Shown in pieces: positions 1-9,552 of a DNA stretch of 64,000 bases (positions are counted from its first letter, which is position 1; every line of letters starts with the position of its first letter). The position numbers and the translations under genes are program-made. The stretch is from Streptomyces sp. MspMP-M5 (lineage in GTDB: Bacteria > Actinomycetota > Actinomycetes > Streptomycetales > Streptomycetaceae). The stretch covers positions 1 through 64,000 of the forward strand of contig NZ_KB891894.1 of the NCBI RefSeq assembly GCF_000373585.1. Direction: 5' to 3'. A model generated the notes under the pieces. The model was given only the letters and a program-made list of their open reading frames with translations. It was not told the DNA's origin and did no database searches.

Positions 1-1477
1 GGGTGGGGGTGGCGAAGGAGGAGCGGAGGAGGGTGAGGAGGTGGGTGGCGGAGGTGTCGTCGAGGAGGGCGCGGGACCAGCGGAGGGCGAGGTGGATGCG
101 GTTGCCGTCGTGGGTGGCGGCGGTGGTGATGCTCAGGCCGCGGGGCATCCGGGCCGGGGCGGAGAACCACACCGCGGTCGCCCGGCCGCCCGTTTCGCCG
201 AAGTCGAGGGGGTACGGGACGCGGCCGATGTTGGAGACGAGGGCGGTGGGCGACCAGGGGGCGGCGAGGGCGCGGAGGGCGCGGATGAGGGCGCGGCGCG
301 GGCCGATGGGGAGGGGGAGGGAGGTCAGCAGGGTTGCGGGCAGGCCGAGTTGGGAGTGCGGGGTGGCCGATTTGAGGGCGCGGGTGCGGGCGGCGGTCTG
401 GTGGAGGAGGCGCGTGAGGGGTGGGGGCGGGGGTGAAGGTGGGGGGAAGGGGACTTGGGTGAGGCGGGTGCCGTTGCCGATGGGCATGTGGGGGCCGCGT
501 GGTCGGTCGTCGACGGGCATGGTGAGCACGACGGGGGCGGTGGGGCGGTGGTGGTGGAGTGGGTGGAGTTGGTTCCAGCGGGTCGCCATCAGGTAGGTGG
601 CGACGAGGAGTTGGTCGTTGATGGTGTAGGGGGGACGGGGGGTTTGGTCGGTGGGGCGCGGGGTGCGGGCGGGGAGGGGGAGGTCGGTGAGGAGCAGGCC
701 GTTGCCGGTGGGCGGGGCGGTGGCCGTTGTCGCGGTGTGGTCGGGGGCGAGGCGGGCCGGGCGGGTGAGGGGGTTGGGGCGGGAGAGGAGTGAGGGAAGA
801 GGCCGGGGCACGTCGAGCGGAGGCACGAGTGGAGGCAGGGGCGCGTCGGGGGCACCGGTGTACAGCTCGGCGGCGGTGGCCAGGATGCGGAGGCAGGCAG
901 GGGCGTCCAGGGCGGTGTGGTGGACGGTGAGCAGCAGCACGGTGCCGCCGGTGTCTACGGTGCCGCCGGTGTCTCCGGTGGGGGTGTGACCGCCGGTGGA
1001 GGTGTGGCCGCCGGTGGGGGATGGCTCGATCACCTCCAGGCGGAGGGGTGGTGAGGCGTCCAGGGGAGGGCATGCGGTGAGTGCGCGGGACCGGGCGTGG
1101 GTGAGGGCGTCGGGGCCTGGGGGCGGGAAGGCGACCGGGTCCACGTCCGGGGTCGGGGTGAGTTGCCAGGTGTAGTGGCGGTGCCACCAGCGGGTCGGCA
1201 TCTGGCGCATCAGGACGCGTGGATGGCGGGCGAGGGCCTGGTGGAAGGCGGTGCGTAGCCGTTCGTGGTCGAGTCGGCCGGGGAGGTGCACTTCTATGTG
1301 GACGGTCTCTGGTTCGGCGTCCTCCAGGCAGTGGCGGGAGATCTCGTCCACGAGGGGGAACGGGATGCGGATGCCGGCGGGGAGGCGGATGCCGGCGGGG
1401 AGGCGGATGCCGGCGGGGAGGCGGGCGCCGTCCCGTGCCTGCGGCGGGTCGTGGCGGGCCGGTTGGCGGGCGGTCAT
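1..1477 (-). CDS. Condensation-domain (PapA/wax-ester-synthase-like) acyltransferase, 3' end cut by window edge
   Basis: Seen: a frame open from ATG 1477 to the window edge, about 492 codons. It carries HHTALDA at residues 186-192, which matches the HHxxxD active site of the condensation/acyltransferase superfamily (NRPS C domains, PapA, WS/DGAT). The last visible residues (DGNRIHLALRWSRALLDD) resemble the C-terminal strand of that fold, so probably little is missing. Residues 20-37 are three LPAGIR repeats and about 155-180 is a Gly/Thr-rich insert. The start ATG overlaps the stop of the AftD-like gene as ATGA, so the two are probably translationally coupled. Known: PapA-type enzymes acylate sugars or lipids. 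Inference: it acylates the glycoconjugate built by its neighbours; the substrate is unknown. It could instead be an NRPS-derived free-standing condensation enzyme. Confidence 0.72.
   Translation of the reverse strand, partial: MTARQPARHDPPQARDGARLPAGIRLPAGIRLPAGIRIPFPLVDEISRHCLEDAEPETVHIEVHLPGRLDHERLRTAFHQALARHPRVLMRQMPTRWWHRHYTWQLTPTPDVDPVAFPPPGPDALTHARSRALTACPPLDASPPLRLEVIEPSPTGGHTSTGGHTPTGDTGGTVDTGGTVLLLTVHHTALDAPACLRILATAAELYTGAPDAPLPPLVPPLDVPRPLPSLLSRPNPLTRPARLAPDHTATTATAPPTGNGLLLTDLPLPARTPRPTDQTPRPPYTINDQLLVATYLMATRWNQLHPLHHHRPTAPVVLTMPVDDRPRGPHMPIGNGTRLTQVPFPPPSPPPPPLTRLLHQTAARTRALKSATPHSQLGLPATLLTSLPLPIGPRRALIRALRALAAPWSPTALVSNIGRVPYPLDFGETGGRATAVWFSAPARMPRGLSITTAATHDGNRIHLALRWSRALLDDTSATHLLTLLRSSFATPT
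1368..1421. repeat. Three 18-bp tandem repeats in frame
   Basis: Three consecutive identical 18-bp units (1368-1385, 1386-1403, 1404-1421) encode LPAGIR three times near the N terminus of the condensation-domain protein. The unit is a multiple of three, so copy-number change would keep the frame. Confidence 0.9.
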
Positions 1478-4400
1478 TCTGGCCCACCTGCGTCCTGCTG
1501 GGGCGACATGGCTGCGTCCTCCTGCGGTGGCCGTCCCGCGCCTTCCCAGGGTGGCCCGCCGGCGTTCTCCTGGGGCGGTCCCGCCGTGCCCTCCCGGGCC
1601 GGCCGTGCGGAGTCAGTCGCGGGCCTGGGCCCGGACCCGGGCCCGGACGCATTTCCGGCAGCGGTGGCGCTGATTGTGGCCGTCGGCGAGGTGACGGTGA
1701 CGACCGCCGCCGTGAGTGCCAGGAGGGCCAGGGCCTGGGCGAGGGGGCTGAAGGCGCCCGTGCGATCGGCGACGGGGTGGCCCGCGCCGACGGCCGCCGT
1801 GATGCCGGCCGCGAGCATCGCGGTGCCCGCCAGCGGTACCAGCGCCCGCGGCCGGAGCCGGGCCACCAGGGCCAGCGGTACGACGATCAGCGCGTACGGG
1901 CCGGCGGCCAGGGCCAGCACCGCCGTGAGGGCCAGCGTGCCCAGAACCCAGGACGGGGCGGGCGGTTGCTGCGCAGTGGGCGGCGGGGCCGGTGGGGTGC
2001 GGCGCGGGCGGCGGATCAGGGCGGAGGTGAGGAGTGCGGCGATGCCCAGGGCGCCGGCGATCAGGCCCAGGTCGTAGAAGGTGGCCGGGGCGTAGGAGAG
2101 CGTGACGGTGCCGCCGGCGCCGGCCGGGACGAGGAACGCCTGCTGCCAGCCGTCCACGCGGAGCGGGGTGAGTTCCCGGCCGTCGAGGGTGGCGTGCCAG
2201 CCGTCGTTGGCGTTCTCGTGGAGCTGGAGGTAGGCGGCCTGGCCGGCGCCGATGGTGACGGTGCGGTGGTCGCCGGACCAGTCCTTGGCGGCGACCGTCC
2301 GTGCCGCCGCCTCAGCGGTCCTGCCGGAGTGCTGACCGCCGGAGGACTGGCCGTCGGCGGACCGACCGTCGGAGGACCGACCGCCGACGGCAGCGCGAGT
2401 GGGAGCGGGAGAGAAGCCCCGCGCCCCCGCACTCGCCTCTCCGGTTTCTCCGGTATCTCTGGTCTTTCCGATCTCTGCAGTCCCTCCCGTCTCTCCCCTC
2501 TCCAGCCTCACATCCGTAAGTACCAGTGCACCCTGGTCGCCGGCCTCCACGCGGTGTTGGCCGGCGCGGAGGAGGAGTTGGCTGTCGGGGGCGGCGGGGC
2601 CGCAGGGGCGGACGGTGACGGGGCGGCGGTCGGTGAGGTCGCGGACGTGTCCGGCGGCCTCGGTGGCGTAGAGGATGCCGTCGACGGCGAGCACGGGGCC
2701 CTTGCCGCAGGGGAGGGCGAAGCGCTTGGCGGGGTCCGGGCGGGGGGTGCGGTAGGCGTCGAGGGCGGGGACGTAGACCTCGCTGAGGCCGACGGGGAGT
2801 TGGAGGGGCTGGCCGGCGAGGGGGTTGCTGAGGGTGAGTTCCTTGACCTTGCTGATGGTGATGTCGAGGCGGTCGGTGGTGATCGCATCGAAGCGGGCCA
2901 GGCCGTTGTCGTCGACGCCGGCGGTGGCCGCTCCGTAGGGCGAGTCGAGCTGGATCTGTTCGGGGCGGGTGGAGATGCCGCCGGCGGCCGCCAGGACGAT
3001 CCGGTCGATCTTCTTCTTGCCGGGCCAGCGCAGGTGGAGGGTGGGTTTGGCGCCGGCGATCCAGGCCGTCGTCAGGTCGCCGTCGACGAGGTTGCGGGGG
3101 CTGAGGGAGCGGCCGAAGCCGAAGCTGGTGGAGTCGGCGGTGGCGGTGATCCGGTCCTTCTGTTCGGGGGCGACCTGGTCCAGGAGCCGGTCGAGGGCGC
3201 TGCCGGGGACGGCGAGCGCGCTGCCGGTCACGGTGTACGGGGCGGTGCGGCCGGTGCTGAACTGGCGATGCAGGCCGGTCTCGGCCGAGGCGGGTGAGAG
3301 GCCGCCCGGGTCGCTGCCCCGGTGGAGGGAGACGATTTCGGAGGGGGCGTCGGACTTCGCGGCGTCGGTGGGGAGTTGGAGCAGCCGGGTGACCTGGACG
3401 CCGGGGACGGAGATCTCGGTGAAGCCGGCGCCGGAGAGGCCGGTGCGCGGGCTCTGCGAGCCCAGGATGGTGAGTTGGAGCCAGGTGGCCCTGCCGGGCG
3501 GGGCCTTGATCCGCTGGCGGGTGCCGTCGGGGCGGAGGGTGCTGTCGGCGCTGCCGCGGTCGGTCCGGACGCGGACGGCGGTGGGGGCGGCGCGCAGCCC
3601 GTCGCCGGGGAGCGGGGTGACAAAGAGGTGGGCGGGGATGTCGGTGGGCGTGGTGAAGGTGACGCGGATCCACTGGCCGACGGGGTTGCCGGCGCTGCCC
3701 TCGGCCCAGGCGGTGTCGGGGTTGCCGTCGAAGGCGTTGACGGGGTCGTACTGCGGCAGGTGGAAGAGCCAGTTGCCGCTGGAGGAGGCGGTGACGGCGG
3801 CGGCGCCGCGCAGGACGGCGGTGGTCTGGTGCGCGATGCCGGAGGCCGGGAGGATCTGCCGGGGTGGTCGGCCGGGGTCCTGGAGGCTGCCGGGGAGGTT
3901 GGTCTCGTCGGCGGTGTAGGTGTACGAGGTGTTGCTGTTGACCAGGCCGAAGCGGGTGTCGGCGCGGCGCAGCCCGTCGGCGGTGAGCTGGAGCGGTGGG
4001 GTGCCGATGCCGGGGTGGCGGTCGCCGGTGAGGACGGTGGGCCGGTCGCGCAGTGAGGGGTCGGCGGCGAGCTGGAGGAGGGCTTCCGGGCCGCCGCTGA
4101 GCTGGGCGGTGGCCGCGGCGGCGGGGGCGGTGACGGGGCCGGGTTCGGGGACGCCCTGCGGCCGGTAGATCTCCACGGAGCGCTGCCGCGGGTAGAGGCC
4201 CTGGACCTGGAGGGGGGCCTCGGCGGGGATGCGGCCGCCGGTGGTGAGCGGCCCGAAGGCGGCGGTCTTGCGGTAGCCGGACGCCTCCAGGGTGCGTGCG
4301 ACGGTCTGCGGGGGGACGTAGCCGATCTGGTCGGGGTCGAGGTCGTTGCGGACCACGACGTCGTGGATGCCGGCCCGGTGCAGGTAGTCGCGCAGGCCGG

Positions 4401-5988
4401 GGACCTCGGCGCCGGTGAGCAGGGCCTGTTCGACGGCGTCCAGGGCGCGGCGGGAGCCGGGGGTGCCGAACGGCACGAAGTCGCGCTGCGCCCAGGGGGA
4501 GCGGGCGAGCACGTCGAGGGGGTCGTCGATGGGGGAGCCCCAGGTGAACAGGCCGTGTGCGGTGGCGGGGACGACCAGGGCGCGGCTGCCGTGGGTGTGG
4601 GTCTTCAGCCAGCCGGCGGTCTGCTGCCAGTAGGCGGGGAGGTGGGTGAAGGCGCCGGGCTGGAGGACGTCGCCGTTGAGGTAGGGCAGGGCGAGGGCGG
4701 GCAGGACGAGCACCGCGGCGACGGCGGCGGGCAGCCGGCGGGCGGCCGGGCGGGTGGCGCGCCGCCCGGTGCCCGTCCACCGGACGGCGGCCAGTAGGTG
4801 GGCCAGCCCCAGGGCGAGTGCCAGGCCGAGGCCGGGGGTGAACTTGTAGATGTTGCGGAACGGGCGCAGCCAGCCGTTCAGCCAGTCCTGCCAGGTGCCG
4901 TGCAGGGGGCCGCCGAGGGCGCCGCCGTAGCCGGCCAGGGTGATCAGGGCGATGGTCAGGACGGTGAGCAGCAGCCAGCGGCGTTCGGGCAGGTCGCGGC
5001 GGGCCAGGCCGGCCAGGCCGAGGGCGGCGGCGAGTGCCGAGCCGGCGACGGCGGCGGCGTTGCCGGTCAGGGTCCGGCCGGCGGGCAGCCAGGGTTTGCC
5101 GAAGTCGAGGTAGCCGACCCAGTTGCCGGCGCCGCGCAGCAGTTCGGTGGCGGACATGGTGCCGGTGGTGGTGTCGGCCTGTTCGATGAACGGCATGAAG
5201 TTCTCGCCGTGCAGGCCCAGGAGGAGCAGCGGGATGGTCCACCAGGCGGTGGCCAGGACGACGCCGGGCAGCCATCGGACGAGCAGGGCGCGGCGGCGGG
5301 GGCCCGTACGGGAGAGCAGGTACAGCAGGGCGGGCAGCAGGGCGGCCAGGGTGGAGGCCGCGTTGACGCCGCCCATGAAGGGGATCAGCAGGGCCGAACG
5401 GGTCGCCGCGGCACGGGCGTCGAGCCGGTGGTCGGTGAGCGGCAGCAGGACCCAGGGCAGCAGGGCGCCGGGCAGGGCGGCGGCGGAGGTGGAGCCGACG
5501 ACGAGGGTGAAGGCGGGCCACAGGGCGTAGCAGGCGGCGCCCAGCAGCCGGGTGGGCGGGCTGCCGGCGCGGAACCGTTCGGCGAGCCGCAGCGCGCCCC
5601 AGAAGGCGGCGGTGACGATCAGCGACATCCACAGCCGCTCGGCGAGCCAGACCGGCAGGTGGACGAGGTGGGCCGCGCCGTAATACGGGAGGGAGGGGAA
5701 GGCGTAGCCGATGTACTGGTCGGCGAGGCCGCCGAAGCCGGCCCGGTCGTGCCACATCTGTCCGAGGTCGGTGAGGAACCGCCAGGGGTCGAGGGCCACC
5801 CCCAGTTTCGTCTCGAACGTCGTCTTCCCCGGGGAGGGGGCCAGGAACGCGACCAGGACGGCGGCCCAGAAGGCGAACAGCCAGCGCCTGCGCCGGGGTT
5901 CGCCGGGCGGTGGCGCGGGGGCGGTGGCCGGGGTGCCGCCGGCGTCGGGCACGCCGGGGGACGGGGACATCTTCAGCGTCTGGGTCAT
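1474..5988 (-). CDS. AftD-like membrane glycosyltransferase (DUF3367) with discoidin-like domains
   Basis: A 1504-residue polytopic membrane protein. The N-terminal half has many hydrophobic segments, starting with one at about residues 36-50, as in GT-C glycosyltransferases. The middle is extracytoplasmic and holds two F5/8 type C (discoidin)-like stretches, one with NAFDGNPDTAWAEG and one with NLVDGDLTTAWIAG. A few more membrane helices follow, then a Pro/Gln/Gly-rich tail. Length and order match the actinobacterial alpha-(1->3)-arabinofuranosyltransferase AftD/DUF3367 family. In mycobacteria AftD adds arabinofuranose to arabinogalactan and lipoarabinomannan from decaprenyl-phospho-arabinose. 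Streptomyces lack arabinogalactan, so the acceptor here is unknown. A Gly/Ser/Thr-rich insert lies just before the C-terminal soluble segment. Its start overlaps the methyltransferase stop and its stop overlaps the next start (both ATGA). Confidence 0.85.
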   Translation of the reverse strand: MTQTLKMSPSPGVPDAGGTPATAPAPPPGEPRRRRWLFAFWAAVLVAFLAPSPGKTTFETKLGVALDPWRFLTDLGQMWHDRAGFGGLADQYIGYAFPSLPYYGAAHLVHLPVWLAERLWMSLIVTAAFWGALRLAERFRAGSPPTRLLGAACYALWPAFTLVVGSTSAAALPGALLPWVLLPLTDHRLDARAAATRSALLIPFMGGVNAASTLAALLPALLYLLSRTGPRRRALLVRWLPGVVLATAWWTIPLLLLGLHGENFMPFIEQADTTTGTMSATELLRGAGNWVGYLDFGKPWLPAGRTLTGNAAAVAGSALAAALGLAGLARRDLPERRWLLLTVLTIALITLAGYGGALGGPLHGTWQDWLNGWLRPFRNIYKFTPGLGLALALGLAHLLAAVRWTGTGRRATRPAARRLPAAVAAVLVLPALALPYLNGDVLQPGAFTHLPAYWQQTAGWLKTHTHGSRALVVPATAHGLFTWGSPIDDPLDVLARSPWAQRDFVPFGTPGSRRALDAVEQALLTGAEVPGLRDYLHRAGIHDVVVRNDLDPDQIGYVPPQTVARTLEASGYRKTAAFGPLTTGGRIPAEAPLQVQGLYPRQRSVEIYRPQGVPEPGPVTAPAAAATAQLSGGPEALLQLAADPSLRDRPTVLTGDRHPGIGTPPLQLTADGLRRADTRFGLVNSNTSYTYTADETNLPGSLQDPGRPPRQILPASGIAHQTTAVLRGAAAVTASSSGNWLFHLPQYDPVNAFDGNPDTAWAEGSAGNPVGQWIRVTFTTPTDIPAHLFVTPLPGDGLRAAPTAVRVRTDRGSADSTLRPDGTRQRIKAPPGRATWLQLTILGSQSPRTGLSGAGFTEISVPGVQVTRLLQLPTDAAKSDAPSEIVSLHRGSDPGGLSPASAETGLHRQFSTGRTAPYTVTGSALAVPGSALDRLLDQVAPEQKDRITATADSTSFGFGRSLSPRNLVDGDLTTAWIAGAKPTLHLRWPGKKKIDRIVLAAAGGISTRPEQIQLDSPYGAATAGVDDNGLARFDAITTDRLDITISKVKELTLSNPLAGQPLQLPVGLSEVYVPALDAYRTPRPDPAKRFALPCGKGPVLAVDGILYATEAAGHVRDLTDRRPVTVRPCGPAAPDSQLLLRAGQHRVEAGDQGALVLTDVRLERGETGGTAEIGKTRDTGETGEASAGARGFSPAPTRAAVGGRSSDGRSADGQSSGGQHSGRTAEAAARTVAAKDWSGDHRTVTIGAGQAAYLQLHENANDGWHATLDGRELTPLRVDGWQQAFLVPAGAGGTVTLSYAPATFYDLGLIAGALGIAALLTSALIRRPRRTPPAPPPTAQQPPAPSWVLGTLALTAVLALAAGPYALIVVPLALVARLRPRALVPLAGTAMLAAGITAAVGAGHPVADRTGAFSPLAQALALLALTAAVVTVTSPTATISATAAGNASGPGSGPRPATDSARPAREGTAGPPQENAGGPPWEGAGRPPQEDAAMSPQQDAGGPE

Positions 5989-6710
5989 GGCAACCGCCGG
6001 AGGATGAGGAGGAGGTTCCAGGTGGCGATCTCGCGGACGCCGGGGAGGCGGGGGATGGTCTCGGCGAGGAACGGCGCGTAGCGGGAGCGGGCGGTGACGA
6101 CGGCGACGTCGTCCCGGGCGCGGACCTGGCGCAGGGTGGGGCCGATGTGCACGGCGAAGAGGTTCTCGCCCAGGGTGTGTTTGGCGGGGCGGCCGGTGCG
6201 CCGGTGGTAGCGGCGGCGGGCCCGCGCGGCGCCGAGGTAGTGCCAGGGTGCGGTCTCGTGGCCGCCCCAGGGGGAGAGCCAGTTGGTGAACGCCACGTAG
6301 ATCAGGCCGCCGGGGCGGGTGACCCGGACCAGTTCGCTGAGGAAGGTCTGCGGGTCGGCCACGTGCTCCAGGACGTTGGAGGAGAAGCAGACGTCGGCGG
6401 CGCCGTCGGCGAGCGGCAGCAGGTAGCCGTCGGCGCGCACCGCGCCGTCGGGGGTCCGGCCGCGGGCGGTGAGTTCGGCGGGGTCGGGTTCGAAGAGGTA
6501 GCCGTGGGCGCCGCGGCGGCGGAACTCCTCGGTGAAGTGGCCGCTGCCGCCGCCGACGTCGGCGACCACCGCGCCGCGCAGCGGGACGTACCGTTCGACC
6601 TGGTCGGCGGCGTCCCGGGCGAGCAGCCGGTAGCAGTGCCCGGGGTCGGCGGGTTCGTTCAGGAAGGCCCGGAAGAGGGCGAGGGACCTGCGCAGCGAGG
6701 GGTCGCGCAC
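5985..6710 (-). CDS. Class I SAM-dependent methyltransferase
   Basis: A 241-residue protein starting at GTG 6710. VADVGGGSGHF is the SAM-binding motif I, FEPDP fits the acidic residue after strand 2, and SSNVLEHVADPQTFL followed by LVRVTRPGGLIYVAF is the methyltransferase_11/25 core. The C terminus (ATWNLLLILRR) is hydrophobic and may touch the membrane. It starts 7 bp after the glycosyltransferase stop and overlaps the AftD-like gene by 4 bp, so these three genes almost certainly form one transcript. Inference: it methylates a sugar or lipid carrier of the envelope glycoconjugate assembled by its neighbours. The exact substrate cannot be read from sequence. Confidence 0.85.
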   Translation of the reverse strand: MRDPSLRRSLALFRAFLNEPADPGHCYRLLARDAADQVERYVPLRGAVVADVGGGSGHFTEEFRRRGAHGYLFEPDPAELTARGRTPDGAVRADGYLLPLADGAADVCFSSNVLEHVADPQTFLSELVRVTRPGGLIYVAFTNWLSPWGGHETAPWHYLGAARARRRYHRRTGRPAKHTLGENLFAVHIGPTLRQVRARDDVAVVTARSRYAPFLAETIPRLPGVREIATWNLLLILRRLP

Positions 6711-6717
6711 GGGGCGG

Positions 6718-7914
6718 TCACCACCCGGGGAGCGGTCGGAGGTACGCCTCCGCGGCGACAGCCCGGAAGCTGCGGACGGTCCGGCTCCATCTGAAGCGGG
6801 CGGCGCGGCCGGCGGCGGCGGCGCCCAGGGCGTGCCGCCGCCGGGCGCTCAGGCCCAGGGTGCACCAGTGCGCGGCGAAGGTGCTCTCGCCGCGGGCCAG
6901 CAGCCCGGTGGTGCCGTCCTCGACGGAGTCCCGCAGTCCGGGGATGTCGAAGCCGACGGTGGGGGTGCGGCGGGCGGCGGCCTCCATCACCACCAGGCCC
7001 CAGCCCTCGACGAGCGAGGGGTGCAGCAACAGCCAGGCGGAGCAAAGGAGTTGGTGCTTGCGCTGTTCGGATATCCGGCCGGTGAAGGTGACGCCGGGGC
7101 CGGCGAGCGCGGTCAGCCGGTCGCGTTCCGGGCCGTCGCCGACGATCACCAGCCGACCGCCGGTGACCGGCCGGACCCGCTCCCACAGCCGCAGCAGCAG
7201 GTCGATCCGCTTGTACTCGACGAGCCGGCCCATGGCCAGGAACAGCGGCTCGGGGGCCTCGGGGACGAGCGGGCCGGGCTCCTCGACGCCGTTGTGGACC
7301 AGCCGGATCCGGTCCGGTGCGACGCCGAGGTCGTGCAGTGCGGCGGCGGTCGAGTCGGAGACCGCGACCATCAGGTTGCCGCGGTGGGTGCCGGCCAGCG
7401 CCCAGTGCTCCAGACGGCGGCCGAGCCGGGCGGCGGGCGCCGGGTAGCGCATCCGCCACAGGTCGGTGTGGACGTGGTTGACCAGGCACAGCGTCGGCCC
7501 GCGGTGCCACAGCGGCGCCAGGTACGGCATGCCGTTGCAGACCTCGACCAGCAGATCGCAGCCGCCGGTCCGGCGCGCCAGCTGGCGGGGGACGCGCAGG
7601 AAGTGGCCGGCGTCGCCGCCCGCCGACAGGACGCGGTAGCCGTGCTCGGCCGCCTGCCCGCCGCACAGCAGCGTCACCTCGTGGCCGTGGGCGGTGAGCC
7701 CGTCGGCGATCCGGTCCACCAGCAGTTCGGAGCCGCCGGCGGCGGGGTTGCCCAGGTCGCGGCGGGCCAGGAAGACGATCCGGCGGGGGAGCGGGGGTGC
7801 GGCCGGCGCCGGCGCGGGGGACGCCGACGGAGCGGGCTGAGCAGGCTGAACGGCCGGAAAGGGGACGGGCGGTGCGGCGGTCAGCGGTGGGGAGGGGGGT
7901 ACATGCTGGGGCAT
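6718..7914 (-). CDS. GT-B (family 4-like) glycosyltransferase
   Basis: 398 residues from ATG 7914. RRIVFLARRDLGNPAAGGSE near the N terminus is the typical first Rossmann strand with a glycine-rich loop. The C-terminal half has FLAMGRLVEYKRIDLLL, VIVGDGPERDRL, and the E(x7)E-type segment HPSLVEGWGLVVMEAAA with FDIPGLRDSVEDGTTGLL, as in GT4 glycosyltransferases that use nucleotide-sugar donors in the cytoplasm. The frame stays open upstream to 8121, but that part is a Pro/Arg/Ala-rich stretch without family character, so I chose ATG 7914. The ribosome site there is weak. It is followed 7 bp later by the methyltransferase. Probably acts on a lipid-linked acceptor with its neighbours. Confidence 0.82.
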   Translation of the reverse strand: MPQHVPPSPPLTAAPPVPFPAVQPAQPAPSASPAPAPAAPPLPRRIVFLARRDLGNPAAGGSELLVDRIADGLTAHGHEVTLLCGGQAAEHGYRVLSAGGDAGHFLRVPRQLARRTGGCDLLVEVCNGMPYLAPLWHRGPTLCLVNHVHTDLWRMRYPAPAARLGRRLEHWALAGTHRGNLMVAVSDSTAAALHDLGVAPDRIRLVHNGVEEPGPLVPEAPEPLFLAMGRLVEYKRIDLLLRLWERVRPVTGGRLVIVGDGPERDRLTALAGPGVTFTGRISEQRKHQLLCSAWLLLHPSLVEGWGLVVMEAAARRTPTVGFDIPGLRDSVEDGTTGLLARGESTFAAHWCTLGLSARRRHALGAAAAGRAARFRWSRTVRSFRAVAAEAYLRPLPGW

Positions 7915-8196
7915 GTGCGATCCAACTCGTCTCAGGGTGCGGTACCGGCGGTGGGGGACGTACTGCGTGCTGAGTCGTGCGGGTCGTGCGGCGCGTCGGG
8001 GAGCGGTGGGGGCGGGGGACGGGTCGCGCGGAGCGGTCGGCGGGTGTACGGGACGGACGGTGCGGGGGCGTGCGGGGTGGTACGGGGTCGTGCGGGGGCG
8101 TGTTCCCGGTGTGGGAGGCACAGTGTTCGCGGCGGGACGGGCCCGCGGCTACTCACCGGGGTGACAAAATCCGCTCCGGTCCCGCCCGTCACGTCG

Positions 8197-9216
8197 TCAC
8201 GCCGCTGAGAACCGGCCACCGGACCGCCGGCCGCGGGCCACCAGCACCCCGGCGGCGACGGCGAGCAGCGCGCCGGCCGTGGCCGCCGCCACCGGCAGGG
8301 TCCGCCCGACCAGCGTCAGCTTGTCGCGGTCGGCCCGCGCCAGGGCGGTCTGGGCCCGCCGGGTGGCCGGGGTGAACGCCAGGCGCCGGGCCCGCAGCAG
8401 CACCACCGCGTCCCGCCGGGCGCCGGGTGCCCGCAGCGTCTTGACCGGCGCGATCGACGCGTCGACGATCCGCCCGGTGCGCTCCTCGACGACCAGGCTG
8501 ATCCCGGTGTTCGCGTACCACTCCTCGGCCTGGATCTGGCCCTGTCCGGGCCGGCCGACCAGCCGCCCGGGGACCTGCCGGGTGCCGGTCCGGGTGGCCG
8601 GCACGGTCCCGGTGAAGCGGTAGCCGGTGATCCCCGGCAGCCGCACGGTGCCGGCGAAGCGGAGCGGGACGGCCGCGCCGAGGGTGTCGTCCCACCAGCG
8701 GTAGGTCCTCTTCTCCAGCGCGAAGGGGAACTTGAGGTAGGCGTCCCCGTCGAAGCGGGTGGGGTACTCCCCGCAGCAGTGCACCGGGGCGTTGCTGCGC
8801 CGGTCGGTGACCCAGCGGCCGGTGGTCCACTGGAACGACCGGCGCGGGTCCGCGAGCGGCAGCGTCCGCGGGGTGTCCACCGTCGTGGACACGTCCCAGA
8901 CCGCCCGCCCGCTCCGCCCGCTCGCCGCGACATCGCCCAGTACGTGCCGGGTGACGGTGATCCGCTGCCCGTCGCGGGTGGTCAGCGCGCCGGCGTCGAA
9001 GTAGCTGCCGGTGCCGGTGAAGACGGTGGTGACGTCCACGTCCACGGGGGTGACCGCGGCCCGCGGCGTCACGTACCAGGCCAGCAGCGCGGCCAGCACC
9101 AGCAGGAACACCCCGGCGCCCAGGAGGGCCAGGGAGAGCGGCGAGGCGGTGCGGGCGGCGGGCGCGGGGGCCGCGGGGGACGCCGCGGAACGGCCGGAAT
9201 ATCTGGATCGGCGCAT
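8197..9216 (-). CDS. DUF3068 / PorA-like envelope protein
   Basis: 339 residues with a predicted membrane helix at about residues 28-48 (LSLALLGAGVFLLVLAALLAWYV), a long soluble region, and a second helix near 305-328 ending in a short basic tail. This two-anchor topology and the beginning of the soluble part fit DUF3068, which annotation pipelines call porin PorA family. The start at ATG 9216 has AGGAG 8 nt upstream. It is the first gene of the minus-strand envelope set, about 280 bp before the glycosyltransferase. The presence of a DUF3068 protein beside an AftD-like enzyme echoes mycolata gene sets, but pore function in Streptomyces is not established. Confidence 0.75.
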   Translation of the reverse strand: MRRSRYSGRSAASPAAPAPAARTASPLSLALLGAGVFLLVLAALLAWYVTPRAAVTPVDVDVTTVFTGTGSYFDAGALTTRDGQRITVTRHVLGDVAASGRSGRAVWDVSTTVDTPRTLPLADPRRSFQWTTGRWVTDRRSNAPVHCCGEYPTRFDGDAYLKFPFALEKRTYRWWDDTLGAAVPLRFAGTVRLPGITGYRFTGTVPATRTGTRQVPGRLVGRPGQGQIQAEEWYANTGISLVVEERTGRIVDASIAPVKTLRAPGARRDAVVLLRARRLAFTPATRRAQTALARADRDKLTLVGRTLPVAAATAGALLAVAAGVLVARGRRSGGRFSAA

Positions 9217-9292
9217 ACGAGCACTCCTGGAAGCGGTGGGGGAACACGCCCTGGTGCACGTGCGGCGCCGCGACGCGGCGTCATGGGCCGGG

Positions 9293-9322
9293 AACGTAAG
9301 CGAACCCTTGACAGCGCGTCAA
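9293..9322 (-). promoter_or_regulatory. Promoter for the DUF3068/envelope gene set, overlapping an inverted repeat
   Basis: On the minus strand TTGACG (9317-9322), an 18-bp spacer and TACGTT (9293-9298) form a good sigma-70-like promoter about 77 bp before the DUF3068 start. The -35 lies inside the inverted repeat TTGACAGCGCGTCAA (9308-9322), which could be a regulator site or give a second, plus-strand -35. I see nothing else clear in the 336-bp gap 9217-9552. Confidence 0.5.
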
Positions 9323-9552
9323 TGCCCTTCCACACTCGGCAGGCACCACGACCGAAGCGGCGCCGCGCGGTGGGAACGCGGCACCGCCGCCGGTCCTCCG
9401 AGCCGTCGCACCCCGCGGGCCGCGGGGCCGCAGGGCCGCCCGCACCGCGGCCGTACGCCTGTCGACTGCCGACGTCCTCGCTGTTGCCGCTCTCCGGTAC
9501 CGGTTCGTGCCGTTCGCCCGGTACCGGCTGCCGACGAAGGGATCGCCGCGCC

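Noticed and set aside
1219..3297. Long plus-strand open frame opposite the AftD-like gene
   Set aside because: Arg/Gly-rich with no domain; it is the mirror of a gene with clear membrane and discoidin motifs.
7915..8121. Longer N terminus of the glycosyltransferase
   Set aside because: Pro/Arg/Thr-rich with no similarity to GT4 N termini; the ATG at 7914 is more plausible though its ribosome site is weak.
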